The notes beneath the pieces were generated by a model. It had not been told where the DNA came from, searched no databases, and saw nothing but the letters and a program-made list of their open reading frames with translations. Made by a program: the position numbers and the translations under genes. A stretch of 64,000 bases of DNA from Pseudomonas sp. UBA4194 (GTDB lineage: Bacteria > Pseudomonadota > Gammaproteobacteria > Pseudomonadales > Pseudomonadaceae): contig NZ_DFUE01000086.1 in the NCBI RefSeq assembly GCF_002379585.1, positions 1-64,000 of the forward strand. Direction: 5' to 3'. The number at the start of each line of letters is the position of its first letter. The first letter of the stretch is position 1. Positions 25,230 to 33,844 of this stretch are shown here, piece after piece.

Positions 25230-26669
25230 ATGCTGCGCACACTCTCGCTGGCCCTGGCCGTTTCCAGTGCAATTCCAGGCCTGGCATTGGCGCAACAGGC
25301 GCCGCTGGCGAGCATGACCGACCTGGTCAGCGTCTACCAGGAAGCGGTGCTCAACAACGCCGACCTCGCTGCCTCTCGCGCCGACTATGCGGCCCGCAGC
25401 GAACTGGTGCCCCAGGCCCGCGCCGGGCTGCTGCCCAACCTGTCCGGTGGCATGGACGTGAACAACACCCGCACATCGCTGGATCAGCCCTCGGCGGTGT
25501 ACAACCGCAGCGGCACCTCGTACCGCGCACAACTGAGCCAGCCCTTGTTCCGCGCCGACCGCTGGTTCCAGCTCAAGGCCGCCAAGGCCGTGGATGAGCA
25601 GGCGGCACTGGAGCTTTCGGCCACCGAGCAGAATCTGATCCTGCAAAGCGCCGAGAGCTACTTTTCCGTGTTGCGCGCGCAAGATAACCTGGCCACCGCC
25701 AGGGCCGAGGAAAACGCCTTCAAGCGCCAGCTGGATCAATCCCAGGAGCGCTTCAACGTCGGCCTGTCGGACAAGACCGACACCCTGCAATCCCAGGCCA
25801 GCTACGACACTGCGCGGGCCAATCGGATCATTGCCCAGCGCCAGGTGGACGACGCGTTCCAGGCGCTGATCACCCTGACCAACCGCGAGTACAACTCGAT
25901 TCAGGGCATCGTCCACACATTGCCGGTGCTGGCGCCGATTCCCAACGACGCGCGGGCCTGGGTGGACACGGCGTCACAGCAGAACCTCAACCTGCAGGCC
26001 AGCAACTACGCCGTTGATGCCGCCGAAGAAACCCTGCGCCAGCGCAAGGCCGGGCACGCGCCCACGGTGGACGCCGTGGCGCAGTATCAGAAGGGTGACA
26101 ACGACAATCTGGGGTTCAGCAACCCGGCGCCTATCCAGGGCGTGTCCTACGGCAGCGACGTGTCCCAGCGCAGCATCGGCGTACAGGTGAACATCCCGAT
26201 CTACAGTGGCGGACTGACCAGCTCCCAGGTACGCGAGGCGTACGCACGGCTGACCCAGAGCGAGCAGCAACGCGAGAGCCTGCGCCGCCAGGTGGTGGAA
26301 AACACCCGCAACCTGCACCGGGCGGTGAACACCGATGTGGAGCAGGTACAGGCGCGCAAGCAGTCGATCATCTCCAACCAGAGTTCGGTAGAGGCCACCG
26401 AGATCGGCTATCAGGTGGGTACGCGCAATATCGTCGATGTACTGGATGCCCAGCGCCAGCTGTATGCCTCGGTACGCGACTACAACAACACGCGCTACGA
26501 CTACATTCTCGACAACCTGCGGTTGAAACAGGCGGCGGGGACATTGAGCCCGGGGGATCTGCAGGATCTGGCGCGGTACCTCAAGGCTGACTACAACCCG
26601 GACAAGGACTTCCTCCCGCCGGATCTGGCGAAGGCAGCGCAGGCGTTGTTGAAGCCGGCGGGGAAGTAG
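25230..26669 (+). CDS. tolC: TolC-family outer-membrane efflux protein
   Basis: TolC forms the outer-membrane channel of type I secretion and drug-efflux systems. The 479-residue protein has a signal peptide (MLRTLSLALAVSSAIPGLALA) and two homologous halves of long coiled-coil helices with porin-type strands. Motifs include LTNREYNSIQG and GYQVGTRNIVDVLDAQRQLY. The start at 25230 is set by the signal peptide. It is divergent from thiC, as elsewhere in Pseudomonas and near nudF/cpdA as in E. coli. Confidence 0.93.
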   Translation: MLRTLSLALAVSSAIPGLALAQQAPLASMTDLVSVYQEAVLNNADLAASRADYAARSELVPQARAGLLPNLSGGMDVNNTRTSLDQPSAVYNRSGTSYRAQLSQPLFRADRWFQLKAAKAVDEQAALELSATEQNLILQSAESYFSVLRAQDNLATARAEENAFKRQLDQSQERFNVGLSDKTDTLQSQASYDTARANRIIAQRQVDDAFQALITLTNREYNSIQGIVHTLPVLAPIPNDARAWVDTASQQNLNLQASNYAVDAAEETLRQRKAGHAPTVDAVAQYQKGDNDNLGFSNPAPIQGVSYGSDVSQRSIGVQVNIPIYSGGLTSSQVREAYARLTQSEQQRESLRRQVVENTRNLHRAVNTDVEQVQARKQSIISNQSSVEATEIGYQVGTRNIVDVLDAQRQLYASVRDYNNTRYDYILDNLRLKQAAGTLSPGDLQDLARYLKADYNPDKDFLPPDLAKAAQALLKPAGK

Positions 26670-26700
26670 GGTGGGGGATGTGGGGGGATGGGTGGCGTCT

Positions 26701-26739
26701 GGTCCCCTCACCCCAGCCCTCTCCCTGGGGGAGAGGGAG
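26701..26739. repeat. Palindromic intergenic repeat, first arm after tolC
   Basis: GGTCCCCTCACCCCAGCCCT is followed by CTCCCTGGGGGAGAGGGAG. An inverted partner, starting CCCTCTCCCTCAGGG, follows 40 bases later and was split by the IS element (26781-26796 and 28092-28126). Confidence 0.8.
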
Positions 26740-26796
26740 CTAAAAGCAGATCACCTATATCCGCAACACCACCGTACTGCCCCCTCTCCCTCAGGG

Positions 26797-28091
26797 TGTT
26801 CGTACCGGAGACATGGTGGACACTTTTTCCCCCCTCGTTCGGAGACATGGTGGACAGTTAGCGGAGCGATTTCCCTGATATTACAGTCTTGGCCTGCCTG
26901 TCAATTTGAGCGATACGATGTCCTGCCCACAGGACATCGTATTTGCCATCTTCACGACCTTCCATGATCCCAACCCGCTCTCCGATAAAGGCTCTGCCCA
27001 AGCGCAGCACACAGCCCTCCCAGTAGATTTCTCCCTTGCCTTGGACCTTCCTTACATCAGCGCCCCGGTCGTACTCGATTTCTGGCTGGTGCTCCTGGTA
27101 ACGCCGCAGACTGGGCGTGTAGCGCGACGCCGGTACCATCAGCCCGATCGATTCGTGGGGACGCTCGTTGTTGTACATCTCTCGCCAGATATCCAGCGTC
27201 TGCTGCGCGGTCACCAGATCGATCAGGCAAAGCCTGTCGAGTAACTCCATTTTCAGTGAGCCGTGTAACCGCTCAAGCTTGCCTTGAGTTTGAGGGTGAT
27301 AAGGGCGCGAGTGCCCGACCTGTATGCCTTGGCGCATGAGCCAGACTTCAAGCCAGGTGTAGGCGTCAGGCTCGTCGCCCCAAGGCGCGCCGTTGTCCAT
27401 CATCATGCGCCTGGGAAGCCCGCTACGGCGGAACAGCTCGATCAGATGGCCCTGCACAGTGCGCGCTCGCTCGTCGCCACAGGCCGCGATCGCCAAGGAA
27501 AAGCGGGAGTGGTCATCCAGCACGGTCAGGGGATGGCAGCGACCAACGCGCATCGGCACGTGGCCCTTGAAGTCCATCTGCCACAGGTCATTGGGTCGCT
27601 CATGCTCGAAGCGGATAAACGGCTTGATAAGCGCGGCAGCTGGATCTATGCGCTCGTTGCGTTTAAGGATGGCGTGCACCGTACTGACGGCGGGCATTGC
27701 GTGGTTGCGCGCCTCAAGGAAGCTTTTGAGCTTGCGAGCGCCCCAGCCTGGGTGCTCGATGTTGAGCGCAAGGATGAGTCGCTCGGCCTCGACAGTGGAC
27801 TGATTAGGTGAGGACCGCGGACGCCGAGAGCGCTCCTCCAACCCTTTCTCCCCGAGACTCTCGAATCGACGAAGCAACTTGTAGCCAGTCGTGGGACTGA
27901 TACTGAACTGCTTGCACAGGGCCCTGAGGTTAGCTCCAGGGGCCTGCGCCAACGATACGAATGCGGTGCGAAGTTGCACGGCGGACACCTCTTTCCAAGA
28001 CACATCACATCTCCTAGTGAGCGATGCGTCATATTAAAAAGTGTCCACCATGTGTCCGAACAATGTGTCCACCATGTCCCCGGTACGAACA
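26797..28091 (-). mobile_element. IS481-family insertion sequence, complete (1295 bp)
   Basis: The element starts TGTTCGTACCGGAGACATGG and ends with the inverse copy CCATGTCCCCGGTACGAACA, an inverted repeat of about 28 bases with one mismatch. The target duplication CAGGG (26792-26796 and 28092-28096) is 5 bp. Each end also carries a second internal copy of the GGAGACATGGTGGACA motif (from about 26840 on the left, and CACCATGTGTCCG near 28050 on the right), probably extra transposase-binding sites. One transposase gene fills the inside. The element looks intact and may be active. Confidence 0.95.
26858..28003 (-). CDS. IS481-family transposase
   Basis: The transposase (381 aa) has an N-terminal helix-turn-helix (LRALCKQFSISPTTGYKLLR) and a linker rich in arginine and serine. 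The DDE integrase core has the acidic residues in WQMDFKGHV, MMMDNGAPWG and KLERLHGSLK. A C-terminal IS481-type tail follows. No frameshift or internal stop is seen, so it should be functional. Confidence 0.95.
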   Translation of the reverse strand: MSWKEVSAVQLRTAFVSLAQAPGANLRALCKQFSISPTTGYKLLRRFESLGEKGLEERSRRPRSSPNQSTVEAERLILALNIEHPGWGARKLKSFLEARNHAMPAVSTVHAILKRNERIDPAAALIKPFIRFEHERPNDLWQMDFKGHVPMRVGRCHPLTVLDDHSRFSLAIAACGDERARTVQGHLIELFRRSGLPRRMMMDNGAPWGDEPDAYTWLEVWLMRQGIQVGHSRPYHPQTQGKLERLHGSLKMELLDRLCLIDLVTAQQTLDIWREMYNNERPHESIGLMVPASRYTPSLRRYQEHQPEIEYDRGADVRKVQGKGEIYWEGCVLRLGRAFIGERVGIMEGREDGKYDVLWAGHRIAQIDRQAKTVISGKSLR

Positions 28092-28126
28092 CAGGGAGAG
28101 GGCTGGGGTGAGGGGATCAGACCCCA
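28092..28126. repeat. Palindromic intergenic repeat interrupted by the IS
   Basis: CAGGGAGAGGGCTGGGGTGA continues GGGGATCAGAC. Joined to 26781-26791 without the IS it would restore the palindrome CCCTCTCCCTCAGGGAGAGG. This shows the insertion target directly. Confidence 0.85.
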
Positions 28127-28150
28127 CCGATCCAAACCCAAACCCCAGAA

Positions 28151-28185
28151 AAAAGAAAACCCCGCCGAAGCGGGGTTTTGCAGAC
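28151..28185 (+). terminator. Intrinsic terminator, probably that of tolC
   Basis: The stem AAAACCCCG / CGGGGTTTT has a 6-base loop and A/T runs on both sides. Before the IS insertion it would have been the first terminator after tolC; it now lies about 1.5 kb downstream. Being flanked by A and T runs, it could act in both directions. The gap from here to 28353 holds only an 8-bp inverted repeat ATGTAAGC / GCTTACAT at 28332-28351. Confidence 0.85.
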
Positions 28186-28353
28186 TGTTTCCCAAGACAT
28201 CCATTTCCATCCGCCACCCTGGCAGAAATCCTACGTGTCCCTGTTATCTCTAGGCGCATCCTGCGCTACGTCCTTGGAAACAAGATTAACTTCGGATCCA
28301 ATCCAGCGATATAGCCAAACGACACCACGATATGTAAGCCAAAGCTTACATCG

Positions 28354-30132
28354 TTAGAACTGCTCCGCTTCCAGGTGAAACAGCGACTCGCTCCCGGCTT
28401 TCACCGATGCCGTCAGCGAATGGATGCGTGGCAACAGCCGGGCGAAATAGAATCGTGCGGTGCCCAGCTTGCTGGCATAGAAGCTGTCCTGGGATTCCTT
28501 GCCCAGCGCCGCTCGGGCCATCAGCGCCCACATGTAGGCGTAGGCGGTGTAGCCGAACACCTGAAGATACTCCACAGACGCCGCGCCGATCTCGCTGGGG
28601 TTGCTGCGCGCTCGGTCCAGTACCCAGTTGGTCAGGTCATCGAGGTTATCCACAGCCGCTGCCAACGGTCTGCTGAACTCGGCGAGCGTGCCGTCGGCAC
28701 TGGCGATGAACGCGCGCATTTCGTCGGAGAACAGCTGATAAAACGCCCCACCCGAACCCACTACCTTGCGGCCCATCAGATCCAGAGCCTGGATGCCGTT
28801 GGTACCCTCGTAGATCTGGGTGATGCGCACGTCGCGCACCAGTTGCTCCTGACCCCATTCACGGATATAGCCATGGCCGCCGAAGATCTGCTGGCCATGC
28901 ACCGTGGTTTCCAGCCCCAGGTCAGTGAGAAATGCCTTGGCCACGGGCGTCAACAGCGCCACCAGGTCTTCGGCGCGCTTGCGCGTGGCGGCATCCTCGC
29001 TGTATTTGGCCGTGTCCAGTTGCATGGCGACATAGGTGGAGAAGGCTCGACCGCCTTCGTTGCTGGCCTTCATGGTCAGCAGCATGCGGCGCACATCGGG
29101 GTGCACGATGATCGGGTCTGCGATCTGCTCCTTGTTCTGCGCACCGCTGGGCGAGCGGCTCTGCAGGCGGTCGCGGGCGTATTCCACGGCGTTCTGATAG
29201 GAGCGCTCAGCCGACGCCAGGCCCTGGATGCCGACGCCCAGCCGCTCGTAGTTCATCATGGTGAACATGGCCGCCAGGCCCTTGTTCGGCTCGCCAACGA
29301 GGTAGCCGACAGCGCCGTCGAAGTTCATCACGCAGGTGGCCGAGGCCTGGATGCCCATCTTGTGCTCGATCGAGCCGCAGCTCACGGCGTTGCGGGCGCC
29401 CAGGCTGCCATCGGCGTTGACCATGAACTTGGGCACGAGCAACAGGGAGATACCCTTGGGGCCGGGGGGTGCGTCGGGAAGCTTGGCCAGCACCAGGTGA
29501 ATGATGTTTTCGGTGAGGTCGTGCTCGCCACCGGTGATGAAGATCTTCGTGCCGCTGACCGTGTAGCTGCCGTCGGCCTGGGGTTCGGCCTTGGTGCGGA
29601 TCAGGCCCAGGTCGGTGCCGGCATGGGCTTCGGTCAGGCACATGGAACCGGCCCACTGGCCCGAGTACATGTTGGGCAGGTAGGTGGCCTTGAGTTCTTC
29701 GCTGGCGTGAGCGTTGATGGACAGGCAGGCGCCGGCGGTCAGCATCGGGTAGAGGCCGAAAGCCAGGCTGGCGGAGTTGACCATTTCCTCGACCTGCGCG
29801 GAAACCACCTTGGGCATGCCCATGCCACCGTGCTGCGGATCGCCGCCCACGCCAACCCAACCGCCTTCGGCGTAGGTGCCATAAGCCTGGATGAAGCCGG
29901 CCGGGGTGGTGACCACGGTGTCGTTCCAGTGGCAGCCTTCCTCGTCGGCGCTGCGGCTCAGCGGCGCGATGGTTTTGCCGGTGACCTTGCCCGCCTCCTC
30001 GAGGATCGCGTCCATCGTTTCCACATCGACCGCCTCGGCCAGGCCAGGCAGTTGCGCCCACAGGCTGGCGACATCGAAAACTTCGTTGAGAACAAAGCGC
30101 ATATCGCGCAGGGGCGCTTTATAGTCAGCCAT
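28354..30132 (-). CDS. Acyl-CoA dehydrogenase (FadE-like, 592 aa)
   Basis: This FAD enzyme for the first step of fatty-acid beta-oxidation belongs to the long class with an extra C-terminal domain. Motifs: MCLTEAHAGTDLGLIRTKA (flavin and substrate loop), FITGGEHDLTENIIH, and the catalytic-glutamate region IYEGTNGIQALDLMGRK. The start at 30132 ([20 protein letters not shown]) matches its paralogue at 33651 ([18 protein letters not shown]). The two are clearly related and flank a GGDEF gene. The exact chain-length preference is unknown. Confidence 0.92.
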   Translation of the reverse strand: MADYKAPLRDMRFVLNEVFDVASLWAQLPGLAEAVDVETMDAILEEAGKVTGKTIAPLSRSADEEGCHWNDTVVTTPAGFIQAYGTYAEGGWVGVGGDPQHGGMGMPKVVSAQVEEMVNSASLAFGLYPMLTAGACLSINAHASEELKATYLPNMYSGQWAGSMCLTEAHAGTDLGLIRTKAEPQADGSYTVSGTKIFITGGEHDLTENIIHLVLAKLPDAPPGPKGISLLLVPKFMVNADGSLGARNAVSCGSIEHKMGIQASATCVMNFDGAVGYLVGEPNKGLAAMFTMMNYERLGVGIQGLASAERSYQNAVEYARDRLQSRSPSGAQNKEQIADPIIVHPDVRRMLLTMKASNEGGRAFSTYVAMQLDTAKYSEDAATRKRAEDLVALLTPVAKAFLTDLGLETTVHGQQIFGGHGYIREWGQEQLVRDVRITQIYEGTNGIQALDLMGRKVVGSGGAFYQLFSDEMRAFIASADGTLAEFSRPLAAAVDNLDDLTNWVLDRARSNPSEIGAASVEYLQVFGYTAYAYMWALMARAALGKESQDSFYASKLGTARFYFARLLPRIHSLTASVKAGSESLFHLEAEQF

Positions 30133-30262
30133 GGCAACCTCGCAAAGGAATCGGGACACGGAATGGCGCCAGTGTAGCCCAACAACTTTTTGGAGACATA
30201 GCGTCCGTTTATGACTGATAGGTCAGGATCAGTCAGGGGTTGGGTGGGGGATCTTGCGGACG

Positions 30263-30366
30263 CCATCGCGGGTAGAACCCGCTCCCACAGAGGGGGTTGT
30301 GTAAACCCTGCAAATGGACCAGGCCCACCCAAATCCCCTGTGGGAGCGGGTTCTACCCGCGATGGG
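30263..30366. repeat. Inverted pair of REP elements
   Basis: Two CGCGGGTAGAACCCGCTCCC palindromes lie in opposite orientation, at about 30267-30290 and 30338-30362, between the GGDEF gene and the acyl-CoA dehydrogenase. Confidence 0.92.
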
Positions 30367-30400
30367 GCCGGAACAGACAACGGATGCCCCCTCCTGCCGA

Positions 30401-31675
30401 TCAGTGCCTGACCGCTCCCCGCCGGTTCTGCTGGAAGGCCACCACGCAGTTACGCCCTGCGCTCTTGGCCGAGTACAGCGCCTGGTCAGCGGACTTGAGC
30501 ACCTCTTCCGGCCCCCGGTGTTCCAGCAGGCGCTCGGCACCGCCGATACTGATGGTCACCGACACACTGTCCGAGCCGGCACCGCGGCGGCGTTGGCGAC
30601 CCTGCTGGTCATCATTGGGGCGATCGGCGTTGCGCAGCCGAATGTTATAGGTGGCGATCGACTCGCGCACCGCCTCCAAGTGCGGCAGGCACTCTTCCAG
30701 GGTCTTGCCAGCGAATACCAGGGCGAACTCCTCGCCGCCATAGCGATAGGCGCGTCCGCCGCCGGTCACCTTGGACAGCTTGCTGGCCACCAGCCGCAAC
30801 ACCTGATCGCCGACGTCATGACCATGGGTGTCGTTGAATTTCTTGAAGTGATCCACATCCGTCATCGCCAGCACATAGTTGCGCCCCAACCGCTGCATCC
30901 GCTCGTTCAACGCTCGGCGTCCCGGCAACCCCGTCAGCTCGTCGCGAAAAGCCATTTGATAGGCCTCGTGGGCCACCGCCACGGCGATCATCAACATGAC
31001 CTGGCTGCACATGATGTTGAGCGTGAACGGCAGGATGAAGGTTTTCGGCAGGGCCCAGAACAGGCCCAGCAGACCTACCCACTGCGCCGCATGCAAGGGC
31101 CGCGGCTGGCGCACGTACTGCACCGCAAGCACCACGAAGGCGATGAAGAACGTTGGGTAGGCCAACTGGATCAGGCTCATCCATTGACCGTGCAGGGCGG
31201 GCCAGCGAATTTCTGCCAGCCAGTTGAGCAAGGGCTCGGGGAAGCTCTGTTCCAGCCCCAGGGCCACACCGCCCACGGCCAGCAACACGGCAACCCGCGC
31301 GACCATGTCCTGGAACAGGTGCGTGCGTTCCTGCCAGGCCGCGTACAGCCCATACAGGATCGGCAGCAGCAAGCAGCACAGATGGAACACCACGGCGGCG
31401 TCGTCGCGCAGGCTCGCATTGTCACGGTAGTAGTCGGTCTGGGTGTCGAGCAGGTAGTAGGCGATATACACCGTCGCCATCAGAAACAGTTCGCGCTGGC
31501 GACGGTATACGGCGCAGTACGTACCGCCGAGCAGCAGCACCAAGGTGGGCAGCACATTGAACAGTGACGTGAAGAACACATTCAGATCACGGACGTAAGC
31601 GGCCGCCAACCCGGCCAGCAGCAACAGCAGCGAGGGCAGGAAGTGGCTCAGACGTATGGCGGTTGAACGTGGCAA
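30401..31675 (-). CDS. Membrane GGDEF-domain diguanylate cyclase
   Basis: The N-terminal half has six or more hydrophobic segments (about 12-30 through 200-225). The C-terminal half is a GGDEF domain with MTDVDHFKKFNDTHGHDVGD and the active-site loop YRYGGEEFALVF, so synthesis of cyclic-di-GMP is likely. The RxxD inhibitory site five residues before GGEEF is absent, so product feedback is probably missing. The TTG at 31675 is chosen because GGAG lies seven bases upstream; an ATG at 31759 sits directly on the T-run of a strong terminator and is unlikely to be used. The true start is uncertain. Confidence 0.85.
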   Translation of the reverse strand: MPRSTAIRLSHFLPSLLLLLAGLAAAYVRDLNVFFTSLFNVLPTLVLLLGGTYCAVYRRQRELFLMATVYIAYYLLDTQTDYYRDNASLRDDAAVVFHLCCLLLPILYGLYAAWQERTHLFQDMVARVAVLLAVGGVALGLEQSFPEPLLNWLAEIRWPALHGQWMSLIQLAYPTFFIAFVVLAVQYVRQPRPLHAAQWVGLLGLFWALPKTFILPFTLNIMCSQVMLMIAVAVAHEAYQMAFRDELTGLPGRRALNERMQRLGRNYVLAMTDVDHFKKFNDTHGHDVGDQVLRLVASKLSKVTGGGRAYRYGGEEFALVFAGKTLEECLPHLEAVRESIATYNIRLRNADRPNDDQQGRQRRRGAGSDSVSVTISIGGAERLLEHRGPEEVLKSADQALYSAKSAGRNCVVAFQQNRRGAVRH

Positions 31676-31757
31676 GGGTTTGCTCCGACCCGGCAGATCC
31701 AGTATGGCATTGTGCCTGCATTTGTATCGGCCGGGTGCGGAAATTGTTGAATCATGC

Positions 31758-31813
31758 AAACCAAAACGGCGGTGACCGCAGCGATGGCTTGCGCCCCGCT
31801 GCGGTCACCGCCG
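31758..31813 (-). terminator. Strong intrinsic terminator after the second acyl-CoA dehydrogenase
   Basis: A perfect 17-bp inverted repeat (31767-31783 and 31797-31813, CGGCGGTGACCGCAGCG and its complement) with a 13-base loop is followed on the minus strand by TTTTGGTTT. It separates the dehydrogenase transcript from the GGDEF gene. Confidence 0.88.
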
Positions 31814-31845
31814 CATGAACCTGCCCAGGCAGGTCAAAGCCGCCG

Positions 31846-33651
31846 TCAGTAGGACAGGCCGAAATGTTCCTCGTCCATGTCCATCAGGTTGCCCGCGCCC
31901 GAAAGCATGGTCGCCACATGGGCACGGGTGCGTGGCAGGATGCGCTGGAAGTAGAAGCGTGCAGTTTGTACCTTGGCCTTGTAGAAGGCCGCATCGCCCT
32001 CGCCCGCCGCCAGCTTCTCGCTCGCCAGGCGCGCCATGTCGGCCCAGAAGTAGGCCAGGCAGGCGTAGCCGGAGTACATCACGTAGTCCACCGACGCCGC
32101 GCCGACTTCCTCGCGGTCCTTCATGGCCGCCATGCCGACCTTCATGGTCAGTTCGCCCCATTCCTTGTTCAATTGCGCCAGCGGCGTGACGAATTCGCTG
32201 ACCGCTTCGTTGCCTTCGTTGGCCTGGCAGAACTTGTGCACGATCTTGGTGAAGCCCTTGAGCGCCTCACCTTGGGTCATCAGGACCTTGCGGCCCAGCA
32301 GATCGAGCGCCTGGATACCCGTGGTGCCCTCGTACAGCATGGAAATACGGCTGTCGCGCACGTTCTGTTCCATGCCCCACTCGGCGATGAAACCATGCCC
32401 GCCGTAGATCTGCACGCCATGGTTGGCGGCTTCGAAGCCCACTTCGGTCATGAACGCCTTGGCGATCGGGGTCATGAAAGCCAGCAAGGCGTCGGCGCGC
32501 TTGCGCTCTTCCTCGTCCTGGCTGTACTTGAGCACATCGACCAGCTTGGCGGTGAAGTACACCATGGCGCGGTTGCCTTCGGCGAACGCTTTCATGGTCA
32601 GCAGCATGCGCCGTACATCGGGGTGCACGATGATCGGGTCGGCGGCCTTGTCCGGCGCCTTGGGGCCAGTCAGGGAGCGCATCTGCAGGCGGTCACGGGC
32701 GTATTTCAGACCGCCCTGGAACGCCACTTCGGCGTGGGCCAGACCTTGCAGCGCGGTCCCCAGGCGTGCGGTGTTCATGAAGGTGAACATGCAGTTCAAG
32801 CCCTTGTTCGCCGGGCCGATCAGGTAACCGGTGGCGGCGTCGAAGTTCATCACGCAGGTGGCGTTGCCGTGAATGCCCATCTTGTGTTCCAGCGAGCCGC
32901 AGTTCACGGCATTGCGCTGGCCAACCGAACCGTCGGCGTTGGGCAGGAACTTGGGCACGATGAACAACGAGATGCCCTTGGTACCGGCCGGGGCATCGGG
33001 CAGGCGGGCGAGCACGATGTGGACGATGTTGTCGGCCATGTCGTGTTCACCGGCCGAAATGAAGATCTTGGTGCCGGAGACCTTGTACGAGCCGTCGGCC
33101 TGAGGCTCGGCCTTGGTGCGCAGCATGCCCAGGTCGGTACCGCAGTGCGGCTCGGTCAGGCACATGGTGCCGGTCCATTCGCCGGACACCAGCTTGGTCA
33201 GGTAGGCCTCCTGCTGCTCTGGGGTGCCGTGCGCGGAGATGGTGTTCATGGCGCCGTGGGACAGGCCGGGGTACATGCCCCAGGACCAGTTCGCGCCACC
33301 GACCATTTCACTGACCGCCAGCCCCAGCGACTCGGGCAGGCCCTGGCCGCCGTGGTCGACATCATGGGCCAGGCTCGGCCAGCCACCTTCGACGAACTGT
33401 TGATAGGCCTGCTTGAAACCGGTGGGGGTCTTCACCCCTTCCGGGCTCCAGGTGCAGCCTTCGATATCCCCCACACGGTTCAGCGGCGCCAGCACCTGCT
33501 CACAAAACTTCGCGCCTTCTTCCAGGATCGCATCGACCATGTCCGGCGTTGCGTCCTGGCAACCTGGAAGGCTTTGATAGTGCGCCTCGTAGCCAAGCAG
33601 TTCGTCACGTACGAAGCGAATATCACGCAAGGGGGCCTTGTAATCAGGCAT
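31846..33651 (-). CDS. Acyl-CoA dehydrogenase (FadE-like, 601 aa)
   Basis: This is a paralogue of the 28354 gene, with the same long architecture. Motifs: [35 protein letters not shown] and [17 protein letters not shown]. The start at 33651 ([14 protein letters not shown]) lies 16 codons inside the longer open frame and agrees with the paralogue. A PsrA-like operator lies 60 bases upstream, which ties it to fatty-acid-responsive control. Confidence 0.93.
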   Translation of the reverse strand: MPDYKAPLRDIRFVRDELLGYEAHYQSLPGCQDATPDMVDAILEEGAKFCEQVLAPLNRVGDIEGCTWSPEGVKTPTGFKQAYQQFVEGGWPSLAHDVDHGGQGLPESLGLAVSEMVGGANWSWGMYPGLSHGAMNTISAHGTPEQQEAYLTKLVSGEWTGTMCLTEPHCGTDLGMLRTKAEPQADGSYKVSGTKIFISAGEHDMADNIVHIVLARLPDAPAGTKGISLFIVPKFLPNADGSVGQRNAVNCGSLEHKMGIHGNATCVMNFDAATGYLIGPANKGLNCMFTFMNTARLGTALQGLAHAEVAFQGGLKYARDRLQMRSLTGPKAPDKAADPIIVHPDVRRMLLTMKAFAEGNRAMVYFTAKLVDVLKYSQDEEERKRADALLAFMTPIAKAFMTEVGFEAANHGVQIYGGHGFIAEWGMEQNVRDSRISMLYEGTTGIQALDLLGRKVLMTQGEALKGFTKIVHKFCQANEGNEAVSEFVTPLAQLNKEWGELTMKVGMAAMKDREEVGAASVDYVMYSGYACLAYFWADMARLASEKLAAGEGDAAFYKAKVQTARFYFQRILPRTRAHVATMLSGAGNLMDMDEEHFGLSY

Positions 33652-33711
33652 AGCGAGAAACCTCTGCAGATGAATTCCGGGGGGGTTTGACCTGCGACAC
33701 GTTGCCGCTAT

Positions 33712-33738
33712 CAAACAGCTGTTTGAAACATACGTTTA
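33712..33738. promoter_or_regulatory. PsrA-like operator before the acyl-CoA dehydrogenase
   Basis: CAAACAGCTGTTTG (33712-33725) fits the known PsrA motif (G/C)AAAC-N2-4-GTTT(G/C). A second weaker site, GAAACATACGTTTA (33725-33738), overlaps it, and a GTTTC half-site follows at 33743. PsrA is the TetR-family regulator of beta-oxidation and rpoS in Pseudomonas, released by long-chain fatty acids. The assignment rests on motif match and on the adjacent gene. Confidence 0.6.
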
Positions 33739-33844
33739 CGCTGTTTCAAAGTCAATACCCGCCTGACAAGCAGCCGGGGCCGCCTCTCGCAGTGCAGCGA
33801 CGAATGATAAACACCGGGTGTTTCGAGGCGCCGGAGCGCGAACG

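Noticed and set aside
26797..28091. IS element as the direct cause of the putative chromosome rearrangement
   Set aside because: A matched 5-bp target duplication flanks it, which indicates simple insertion; a recombination between IS copies would leave unmatched flanks.
28645..28653. Perfect DnaA box TTATCCACA in an acyl-CoA dehydrogenase gene, and another near 47190 in the SsuA-like gene
   Set aside because: Isolated single boxes inside coding sequence are expected by chance at about this number in 64 kb.
28375..33690. Two very long open frames (600 and 608 codons) antisense to the acyl-CoA dehydrogenases
   Set aside because: They mirror the dehydrogenase genes on the opposite strand and arise from high G+C codon use. 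Their sequences are rich in His/Gly/Gln and match no family.
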